From Mytilus californianus (taxonomy: Eukaryota > Mollusca > Bivalvia > Mytilida > Mytilidae), in the NCBI RefSeq assembly GCF_021869535.1, contig NW_026262734.1, positions 105,683,088 to 105,747,087 on the forward strand: a stretch of DNA of 64,000 nucleotides, given 5' to 3'. A program made the position numbers and the translations under genes. The notes beneath the pieces are model-generated. The model did no database searches and had not been told where the DNA came from. It saw only the letters and a program-made list of their open reading frames with translations. Numbering within the stretch: position 1 is the stretch's first letter; each line of letters begins with the position of its first letter. Of the stretch, positions 54,316 through 64,000 are shown one piece after another.

Positions 54316-54557
54316 GATCTGGATGGGGGTCCTTCGTTTCTGTTTTCTTTAATTATTAGGTCATTTCTCTATATTCTTTATATTTTTGGTCCAGTTTTCT
54401 CTATTCTTTATCACTGTTTATATTTTAGCACCCCTTTATTCTGTATTCTTTATTTTATTGGTCCATTTTTCTCTATTCTTTATTATATTAGTCCATTTTT
54501 CTCTATTCTTTATATTTTTGCCCATTATTCTCTATTCTGTTAACCCCCATCCAGACC
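54316..54557. mobile_element. Short copy of the 'ggtctggatgggg' inverted-repeat family
   Basis: The left end GAGGATCTGGATGGGGG and the right end, reverse complement GAGGGTCTGGATGGGGG, are inverted. The inside consists of 'tctattctttat' text, the minus sense of the 28-kb minisatellite motif. TTTTAT lies on both sides, a possible duplication. Confidence 0.7.
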
Positions 54558-55410
54558 CTCTTTTATGTAAAGAATATTGATCAGTTTGCTCAACTATTTG
54601 AGACAACGAAGTAGGATGCAATATATATACTGATGCATTATGGGATAAAGAAATTTGATGTCGACTTATTTTTTTCTTTACCTTTTTAAATTTTATTCTC
54701 ATATCTATTTTTGTTGAAAAATAGTTTAAGTAGAAAGATTAAATTTTACATATATTTTACTACTGCAAACAAGTTAATAGCTTTATTCAAACATTTATAA
54801 CATTGCCTTATGCTTGCCAAACTCTCCACTAAGTTGACATATGTTGTATTCCTTGATTATAACTTTAACATCCAACACATTTTTAAAAGCACTTACTCAA
54901 ATAACACTAATTCCAAGGGTTTAACATTATATGACAAGTGGGAACAACTTTTTTAATAATTTCGTATCTGTAAATAGTAAAATATTTCACACTTTACTTG
55001 ATTTTAGGCCAAATAGAAACACTTTTTATTAGGCCAAATAATTTTATTGGTTTTGCCAATGTTAAACAGACCATTGGAAAAATTTCTCACAGTCGACTTA
55101 AATCTACCTGTCCTGCAATAAACCTTCAGTCTCTAATTTCATTAGATTAATTTTCTTAAATATTTTTCAACAAGGTTATTGTCTCAGTAAATCCCCTGTT
55201 TTTCTCTAGTTTAGGTTCAAGAAATATGTCTACTAGTCTTGCTACTAACTCCAGTTAAACTGAACAATTAATGTGATTATAATAATATAGAAATTTAAAA
55301 ACTTAAAAAATCAATCAATCAATCTTATTGTAAGACTAGATAATAATTATTTCCCTTTTGAATAGATCTCACACTGATTATATTTAAAATGGAAAGAAAA
55401 ATAAGAATTT

Positions 55411-55609
55411 TCCCATGTATCATGTGTATATTTGATATGTTCCCATGTATCATGTGTATATTTGATATGTTCCCATGTATCATGTGTATATTTGATATGT
55501 TCCCATGTATCATGTGCATATTTGATATGTTCCCATGTATCATGTGTATATTTGATATGTTCCCATGTATCATGTGTATATTTGATATGTTCCCATGTAT
55601 CATGTGTAT
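55411..55609 (+). repeat. 30-bp tandem repeat, seven units
   Basis: The unit is TCCCATGTATCATGTGTATA plus TTTGATATGT, nearly perfect. Repetitive peptides on both strands (55325-55632) are artefacts of the period being a multiple of three. Confidence 0.95.
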
Positions 55610-56330
55610 ACTCTAGGGATTACAGTCAGTAAATAAATAGCATTGCAAAGTGCAAAATCTTTAATAAGAAAAGCATTCCAGAAATTTATCATTCGTTTTC
55701 TTCAAAAATGGGAAATGATAACTGATATTAGTTTTCAATGTCCACCTCTGTTATAGTAATGTTTTTCTACAATTCTTTGTGTATAGCATACTATGTAAGT
55801 TATTTCATTGAATATTGTAAATATTATTTATTTATAACTCTTCCTATATTTCCTGTAAGACAAATGTGCTGACAGATTGTACAGATTTGATGGTTTATTG
55901 TTGTAATTTTTTCTTTTATCTAATATTTAACATTAAATGTGCCCAACTCTGACAGATCATTAATTTAAGATAATGCATTAATATTATCATTCTATCATGT
56001 TTATCTTTTCTTTATCTTGTAATATTTTATTATGAAAGATACTACTTGTTAGATTCATGTTAATTTTGTGGTGAAAAATGAAATTTTTAAATATGTCTCC
56101 TGTTTACGATAAAAAAAGATAGACAAAAATTGTTTTCTCTTTCTATTGTAAAATATCTATCAATTTGGTATTTAAACACAGTTTTGAGCTATGAAGAATT
56201 TATAGACAACATCATTGAAGTTAATCTCTATCAAGAATTTGTTTTGGAAAGTTAATATTTCAAGTGGTCAATTGATGTACATGTCCCTGATAAAAGGACA
56301 TTTTCCTTGAGATTATAAGTACTTAACTAA

Positions 56331-56797
56331 AGATATATCAGATAATAAAGGCTGATTGTCACTTTAAACATCGTAAGGACAGAAGATATATCAGATAATA
56401 AAGGCCGATTGTCACTTTAAACATCGTAAGGACTAAAGATATATCAGATAATAAAGGCTGATTGTCACTTTAAACATCGTAAGGACAGAAGATATATCAG
56501 ATAATAAAGGCTGATTGTCACTTTAAACATCGTAAGGACTAAAGATATATCAGATAATAAAGGCTGATTGTCACTTTAAACATCGTAAGGACTAAAGATA
56601 TATCAGATAATAAAGGCTGATTGTCACTTTAAACATCGTAAGGACTAAAGATATATCAGATAATAAAGGCTGATTGTCACTTTAAACATCGTAAGGACTA
56701 AAGATATATCAGATAATAAAGGCTGATTGTCACTTTAAACATCGTAAGGACAGAAGATATATCAGATAATAAAGGCCGATTGTCACTTTAACCATTG
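56331..56797 (+). repeat. 53-bp tandem repeat, nine units
   Basis: The unit reads AGATATATCAGATAATAAAG, GCTGATTGTCACTTTAAAC, ATCGTAAGGACTAA, with almost no divergence apart from 'ctaa/agaa' and one C/T change. Every unit carries an AATAAA hexamer. Confidence 0.95.
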
Positions 56798-56799
56798 TA

Positions 56800-59700
56800 A
56801 AAGACTAATGTACATGTACCTACAAATAAACCGGAAAACTAATTTTACAAATTTTGACTTTTACACTTTTTGAGGAGTTCATGTTCAATTTATGAGATAT
56901 AATTATAAGTTCTATATAATGCATTGAAATTCTGGGTTGATAAAGTACTGTAAAATTTAGAAATTGTTGCGAGGTTTTCATTAATGCGAAGAATGTGACA
57001 GGGTGATGATCGCAATAATAAGAACTTGCATTCCGATATCTAATGCATATACCTGTATGCAGATTTTCCCTAAATTGCAATAATTAATCTTGCATTTTTG
57101 TCCATTCTTCAAAAATCGCAATAATACATGTACACAATTAATTGCTGAATTTACAGTAACTGAGTCCATTGGATGCTTATCATTACTTACTTAGTGGACA
57201 CTGGAAATTTTACTGGAAAGTCCAAAGTTAAATACTTTAAACCAACTAATTTAGCAAAACATTTATTTACCTGATTTAGCAAGTAGGAAAATAACAGGAG
57301 TAGTTATTGTCATGATAATTTCAAACTTTCATCTTCAAGTAAATTTATAAAGTAAATGGTCAAATGATTAATTAGTAAGGACTAGATGCAGAAAAGGTTT
57401 TCGTAAAAATAGATTTATTACATCTATTTTGTCAGTTTATTATCGACTTATGAGTTTGAATGTCTATTTGATATCTTTCGCGTTCTTTTACAGTATTTGA
57501 AAAAAATTAGATATTACTTTCCTTGTTCAATATGAAAATAAGGAGATATGGTATTATTACCAATAAGACATTATCCACCAAATACAAAGGGACGTGGATG
57601 TAAGCAACTATAGGTCACAGCACTGCCTTCAACAATACAAAGAAACAGACATCATTCGAAATTTCATAAAACCCTTAAAAAGCTTCAAATACATGTGTTT
57701 TTGTAAAGTCTCTAAACAATTATTTTCTAAATTCTTATATTTGAATCTAAAGCATAGTAAAATGATGTGGTATGTGGAAATGACAAGAAGTGTGTGTAGA
57801 TTTTATGTATCCTTTCTATTGTTTTGAGTGGTTGATGAAAAGCAATGCTTTGTTTTATATTTAGTGCATGTATTTTATTCTGTGAATGAAGAAAATATGT
57901 TTCTTAGATTTCAGTCGAGAAAGAAAATATAAATATTCTTTTGGTAAGCTTTGTTGTTGGATTGTACCTTTAAAGCTTCCCTCATGCATCTTTTATTCAT
58001 TCTTACATTCTATTTAACAAGCAAAGAGGATACAAATATTTCATGAAAGTTAAAAGGCATTTCCTTAGTAGTTTTCCATAATATCAGCTCTTTCTTTCAT
58101 TTTTTAACACATACAGTTACTTGTTTTTAATTGTGGTACATAAGTTAAGGTGGATTTATTTTCATGGATATCAGTTTTCGTAGATTGAGGAAAAACTATA
58201 TATATTTTCAAGAATATTTAATTTTCTGGTTTTGCCAGTCTCCACACAAGCCTATATATAGAGAATGTATACTTCATTGAACATTTAAATTCCTGATTTA
58301 CCTATACCCACAAAATCCACCTAAATTGGCATCCATCCCATAATAATAAATCCACAGTATGTTTTAATTTGTAATATTCATTTATGAATCAGAATATGTT
58401 ACTTTAATCATGAAAAACATAAATTATTGTTTAATGTTTTGTAATAACACAGTTCATACTGTTTATAAAAAGTAAAAGAAACTATCATTCAATTTTAAAG
58501 ACTTCATGTTTTTTTAGCCAGAGGCAAGAGAAAGTCTTATAGCTCAAGTGCTTTGTCTGTGTCTGTCCAAACCACAAAGAGCAGAGGTAGATTTAGGGGG
58601 GGCAGAGGTGCCCCCCCCTTTTATTGAGAAAAATTTTTGGTTAATGCATTGACTTTTTACATGTCGCACTCCAAACGTTGCTTAGTTTGGGGGCCTGGCA
58701 CCCCTTTTTTCAAAATCCTGGATCCGCATCTGTTGAGAGTACCGTTTTTGTGATCTGTCTCACACAGTTATCCTAAGACATATTATCAACTTTGTTCAGG
58801 TTGTGAACATAGTGTTATGGACAAATTTTAAAATTTCATATACCTTTTAAAATTGGTGTTATAGTGCATACTACAGAAAAGAATGACTTCTTATTTGGTC
58901 AGCACCTTGACTGTGATGAGTTGTAACATGTGAACACTTTTCAGATCTGTCAGACATCTGGTTCCCATTTACCAGAACTTAAAATTTTTGCATTATGTTG
59001 AATGAACTTTAATTTTTTTGTCACACTTTTGTCAAGTACTACTGAACAAAATGACTTCATATTTAATCTGCAGCATGGCAATAATGAGTTTTAATGTGTG
59101 AGTGCTTAACAGATATGTCTGACACCAACTTCCTGTTCTACAATACTTTGAATTATAAGTCTCATATGAGCTCAGCAACCTGTGTATTCTTGTTTTTGGG
59201 GTAAAGATTACATGAAATGCAATCAAAACCCTTATGGTACTGACTTGATATCTAGATTTTCCAAGGTTTATCACTACTTTTGACAGTTCAAGCAAAATAG
59301 TGCAGTGAGGTGATCATTCTTTAGATCCTATCCAGTCAATGTCATGCAAGTTATTTATAATATGTTATACTATTAGATATTCAACTTACAATATGATGTG
59401 TATTTGATTATTGATACTTGTCAAGAAAAACTTTTTTTTTAATTGAATGCATGGTGTATGAATCTGTTATAATAATAGGTTCAACTACAAATGTACAACC
59501 ATGAAAATTGAATAAAGGAAGATAACTCCAACTCGAATTTGTAATTTGCCTAGCTAAATATAATTCAGTGTCACAAAATTGCAAAATGAAAGCAATATTT
59601 TGCCTTCAGTGTTCACAAGCACTTTGATTCAAGGTTTCCCATGTGTGGAACTCATTCTTATTTTTTTCCCGTACTATAGAGAGTACCTATTTTGGGTCAA

Positions 59701-60870
59701 CCATATAAACTCCAACATTATTACTCAAACATTATTCAACCTTTGCACAGAGATTGAAAATGTGCACCACTTTTTTTAATACTGTATACTCAGAAATTAA
59801 TGCATGCATTTATTATTGCGAATTCTTGACATCTGAAAATACTGCGAAATCTAATTATTGTGATTGCAAAAACAAATTATGAACAGTGCAATCTGGGATA
59901 AAACCCTGATTTGACATATTTATATTGAATGGTTCACTTCATAATGAACATATGTACTAAGTTTCTAAGGATGTGACCACAAACTACCATAGACCAAAAC
60001 TTTTACCTACCTTGAACCAAAACTTAAACCTTTCTTAAACCAAAACTTTCACCTACTTTAAACCAAAACTAAAAAAAAATAAAACCTAACCTGTCACATT
60101 TCCTTGTTCAATGGATGTGAGAACAAACTATTTGACCAAAACTTTAAGCTCATAAGGAACAGGTGGACGGACGCACAGACTGGAAAACATTATGCCCCTC
60201 ACTGAGTACCATCATAAGCACTAGGCAGGGCATCAAAAGTCCCTTTTGTAAAAGCATATCTTAAAATTAATGAGACAAGAGGAAACCTGGATGGTTTTAC
60301 AAAGTTTGTTTTGCTGGAGAATGTTGCTCAAAAAAGATATCGAAGTTTAATATATTAATGTTATTACAAGATGATGAAGTTCCAACTGCAAAACCGATTA
60401 GAAGAATTGCAGTCTATTGCTACCAGCTAAGACCTTTATTCCTTTGTAAAATTCAATAGGTTTCTTCTTTTCCCAATTCATATTGGGTATAATTGGTGTG
60501 GAAGAAAGGTCATGTTGTCAACTTGATGCTTGTAAACTAAAATTATTATAATATTTTTGTCTATTTTTATGTCAAACATTGGTACTGAAGAAGTACCGTA
60601 ATTCTTCCAAATTAACTTGAATCTTTTACTCCTAGAAGTTAATTGGCATCCTCAATTTTGCAATATTGGGTTTGATGATGACTTTTGTGCTGTGATCTAA
60701 AACTTCCACCAAATGAGCACAAAATCTGCATTAGCTCCCAAAATTGGGATGATAACATCTTTGTGTGCCTAAAATCTAAATCTTCAATTCTTGTCAAATC
60801 AACCATTAATATTGTAAGGTCTGTTGTAAAATTTAAGGTGTCAGAAATGTATTATGTTTGATGTTGATGA
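56800..60870. other. Intergenic, scattered repeats, no gene seen
   Basis: There is a degraded RA-like start at 57538-57640 ('ggagatatggtattattacc'), a 'gcagaggtagatttaggggg' repeat at 58580-58735 (inverted piece at 51945-52025), and an inverted 'gcccctc' repeat end at about 60150-60240. No exon was recognised. Confidence 0.45.
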
Positions 60871-60872
60871 TG

Positions 60873-61086
60873 ATCTGGATGGGGTTTACAGAATAGAGAA
60901 TAATAATGGGCAAAATGTGCAGAATAAAGGGCTAAAAAATAAAGAATAGAGAAAAAAAGGAAAAAGAATACAGAATAATGGAAAAAAATAAAGAATACAG
61001 AATAATAGGCAAAAAATATAAAAAGAATACAGAAAATAACCTAAAAAATTAAAGAATATAGAAATGAAGGACCCCCATCCAGACCT
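60873..61086. mobile_element. Short copy of the 'ggtctggatgggg' inverted-repeat family
   Basis: The left end GATCTGGATGGGGTTTACAG and the right end CCCCCATCCAGACC bracket about 200 bp of 'aaagaatacagaataat' text. No clear duplication was found. The minus frame 60886-61125 is this low-complexity text. Confidence 0.7.
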
Positions 61087-61390
61087 TCGTGTATGTGTTG
61101 CCAGTGCAATATCGCAGTTCTTCATCCTGTTAAGTCGAATTACTCAGAAACTGAAATATTAGGAATGTCATGCAATCAGAGTTACGAAGCATAGGTAGCA
61201 AAAATTGCCAAACTATCTAAAATTAAAAAAAAAATAATTAAAATAACATTTTTGTTGCGTCCGAAGTGCTTTTCTGGATTTACCTGCATAAGGAAAGCTC
61301 ATTCCCGGAAAAAAAATGAAAGACACATGATTTATAAATACCCAAACAAGTGAAGAGCTATGTATGATAAATAGGGATCTAAACGAACAA

Positions 61391-62463
61391 GCATTCTGAG
61401 GGTATTGCAGGGCAATACATAGTCCCCTACTGGTTATAATTCATTGTAATGAAACAAAATGACAAAACAAAAAAAGTGTGGAAAACTGATTACTTGCATG
61501 TATTTTCTAAGTCCAAGGACTATAACTCTGCAAAAAATCATCTAAACAGACCAAAATTCGAACTTGATCTATAACTGGTCATGGTAAAACAATATACCAA
61601 ATTTCAAATCAATATCTTCATCCATGAGGAAACAAATTGCGGAAAACTGATTACTTGCGTGAATGTTCTATGTCCAAGGACCATTACTCTGCAAAAAATC
61701 ATCTTAACTGAACAAAATTCGAACTTGATCTACAACTGGTCATGGTTAAACAATATACCAAATATCACATCAATATCTTCAAGCATGACGAAACAAAGTG
61801 CGGAAATCTGATTACTTGCGTGAATTTTGTAAGTCCAAGGACCATAATTCTGCACAAAATCATTAGACCGGAACAAAATTCAAACTTGATCTGTAAGTGT
61901 AGTTTGTCATGATAAAACTATATACCAAATATCAAATCAATATAATCAAGCACAAAGAAAAAAGTAATGAAACTGATTTGCCAGACTGCATGACGACGGA
62001 CGGACGGACGGCAAAGGCTTAAAGGTCAAACATTAGAGCAGAAAGTTTAATGATCGTGCAAACTATTAAATTGCGAGAGAATGCCAAAGTATTAGTTGTT
62101 AAAGAAAAACCACAGATTAATCAACCATACCAATCTCACAAATTCAGATTAAAACAGCTGAATATCGCTTGCCACGCATTAAAAGAATGATTAGGGGGAG
62201 GGGCATAGACACCGGGACAAAAGAAGACTGGAAAAGGCAGACAAAAGTCAGCATACTGTCTACAGAGCTGTGGTCAGCTCCAAGTTTTCAAAGGACAAAT
62301 ACAAAATTTATTTAAAGTGTTCAAATATTAATTAGATATATTGTTTTCCATACTGAAATAAAAAGCGTAGTATAAGACTAGATTTTTAAAAATATATGTA
62401 TATATTCAGTATATACATATTGACTTTGCACTTTTTAAGGCATCGACCATTCATCTGTTATGT
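61391..62463 (-). repeat. Long interspersed repeat, inverted relative to 48.7-50.8 kb
   Basis: 61400-61980 holds three units of about 170 bp ('aaaactgattacttgcgtga', 'ccaaggaccataactctgca', 'aattcgaacttgatctacaa'), the reverse complement of the family at 48738-49670. 61990-62463 matches 49024-49490 in reverse over about 450 bp. Confidence 0.8.
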
Positions 62464-62469
62464 TTTTAA

Positions 62470-63290
62470 ATTGGGAAATCCAATTATTGCATATTTGTTT
62501 CAATAACATTACAGAAACACGATTCATTTTTTACTCCCTTCTGTAATATTGTTTTCTCTCTCGAGAAATTGAGAAACAAACAATTTAATTAAAACCAAAA
62601 CAATACAATCAACTTTTGGAGGAATATTAATGAATAAACAGCCTTTAAAAGTTTATAAATTGCATGTGGACATATAAGTAAGTAAGGTTTTTTTCTAAAT
62701 TATAGTGAAATCGGTGAAATAACAGTTTAACAAAATACAAATATGTTACAAAAACAATAAAATACACCCGACCCATTTGGTCTATAAGTCACTTTCAAAA
62801 TCATAAAACGTTTTCTTTCATCACGGATTATCAAACAAAAATTAATGAGGGAGATAAATTCAAATAAGCTTTGATTTGGTTAAGTGCTAAAAATGCTCAT
62901 AAGTGCTTATAATTAATGCTTTTACCAATGCTTTGTTCCAGATGCTATTTGTTGGTTTATGTATGCATGAAACCTGAGACTATTTTTTGTTTCTGATGAA
63001 ACCCATGTGTGTTTTATTTGTATTGTATTGTCGTTGTATGTGTTCCCTAAAAAGCGCTATAGATCGAGCTTATGTTACTTAATTTATTTAATTCTTTATT
63101 TATGATTTCAATGAAAAATTAACAAAATATCTGAGATTAATATCTGTTATAGCAAGGATTTACATAGCAAATCCTTGGTTATAGTAATCTCAGATAATAT
63201 TTAGCAGTCCATATTCGAAATGCTTTGTTTAATTAACAATATAATTAATCAATTATTATGACTTAAGGTGGCATACTACGGAAAATTGTA
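62470..63290. other. Intergenic, no gene seen
   Basis: AT-rich with no recognised feature, except a short inverted pair around 'aaggatttacatagcaaatcctt' near 63155-63175. Confidence 0.4.
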
Positions 63291-63319
63291 AAAAGCTTGT
63301 ATTTTTTAACCATACTATA

Positions 63320-64000
63320 ACTAAAGCTATATTGGCGGTTGCTCCCAAAAAGAAAAAAAAAGATAAAAAAGAAGAAATTACAAATTATGACTGAAAATAT
63401 TTCTCAAGCAATATCAGAGAAAAAAATTGCGTTTTTTAAATGGAAACAAAATGGTCGTCCACCTGACCCCAACAATCCCTTTACTATTGAAAAGAAAATT
63501 ACAACCTCCTCACTTCGGAAACAATGCAGAGTATAGAAGCTGCACTTCACAGAATACAAGAACGTCAGAAAATCATAGACGCAGGGTATAATGATCCGGT
63601 ACTTTTCTATAGCCTTATAAAAAAACAAAGAGGTAAACTTTCACGATTTATTGAGGAACTAACTGTAGATGAAGAAATTTTCCAATCCCCTGTAAATGTA
63701 ATGAAGGGCTGGAATAAGCATTTTGGTGATCTTGCAAAAAAATCCAACAATAACTCTTTTGACACTAAATATCTAAATTCAATTGAAAAAGAAGCTACCC
63801 ATATTATTAAAATGTGTAAAGATAAATATAAACATCAGGAAATCACAACTGAAGAGATAAAAAAGGCTGTTTCAAAACTCAACACAAACAAAGCTGAGGA
63901 CTTCTATGGTTTAACTGCTGAACATTTTTTACATGGAAGCGAGTCTTTATTACAACATTTACAACAACTTTTGAATGTTTGCTTTAAATACTGTTACATA
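63320..64000 (+). pseudogene. Non-LTR retrotransposon fragment, frameshifted, runs off the window
   Basis: The segment between endonuclease and reverse transcriptase of a LINE polyprotein is recognisable. A first frame (63339-63536) has EKKIAFFKWKQNGRPPDPNN. A second frame from 63524 stays open to the window end, with IIDAGYNDPVLFYSLIKKQR, WNKHFGDLA, and then EEIKKAVSKLNTNKAEDFYG followed by LTAEHF, the start of the reverse transcriptase. A one-base deletion near 63523 (CAAATG to CAATG) explains the shift. The upstream part is A-rich and unclear. Copy number and clade cannot be judged here. Confidence 0.8.

Larger units (their letters stand above)
53500..56325 (+). other. Orai 3' UTR and flank
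   Basis: No second gene is seen. AATAAA hexamers occur at 55117-55122 and 55632-55637, but the real poly(A) site cannot be chosen. The region contains a short element (54316-54557) and a 30-bp array (55411-55609). Confidence 0.45.

Noticed and set aside
55325-55632. Repetitive peptides on both strands (MIHGNISN-like and MFPCIMCIFD-like)
   Set aside because: They are produced by the 30-bp array, whose period is a multiple of three.

Overview
The window looks like nuclear DNA of a bivalve mollusc, most likely a mussel close to Mytilus. The reasons are an AT-rich, intron-rich, repeat-dense layout, an animal Orai calcium-channel gene, tRNA-derived SINEs, and several interspersed repeat families that I recall, without a search, from mussel genomes. 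Nothing here is bacterial: there are no operons, and most short open frames fall in repeats.

Three gene-scale objects stand out. (1) An Orai store-operated calcium channel gene on the + strand covers 31173-53499. A shared 3' exon (52993-53499) carries most of the channel. Two alternative first coding exons (31173-31349 and 38518-38631) both splice to it in phase 0 and give two different N-termini. (2) A three-exon gene of unknown function lies on + at 16902-24374. Its splice phases fit exactly and give a 543-residue frame, but coding-like sequence continues past the stop through further stops and frameshifts, so it is either a decaying gene or a locus with sequence errors. (3) An integrase-like DDE protein lies on the - strand (11198-12415), with a splice acceptor at its 5' end.

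Mobile DNA dominates. A nearly intact Ty3/Gypsy-type LTR element (39137-47367) sits in the shared Orai intron. It has 666-bp LTRs with one difference seen by eye, a 5-bp target duplication, no gag-sized room upstream of pol, and a long C-terminal tail with chromodomain-like modules. Other elements are two tRNA-derived SINEs with clear target duplications, a V-SINE-like element, two broken non-LTR fragments (one runs off the right edge), a foldback element with a broken Mutator-like transposase fragment, and several MITE-like elements, two with TAA/TTA duplications.

Layout: 1-11 kb, repeats with one broken ORF family (794-1506); 11.2-12.4 kb, integrase gene; 12.9-16.9 kb, repeats including a 105-bp higher-order array; 16.9-24.4 kb, unknown gene; 25.2-26.6 kb, 64-bp minisatellite; 28.0-29.5 kb, 32-bp minisatellite inside a terminal-inverted-repeat element; 31.2-53.5 kb, Orai with its repeat-filled introns; 53.5-64 kb, Orai 3' flank, more arrays and interspersed repeats, ending in a non-LTR retrotransposon fragment.
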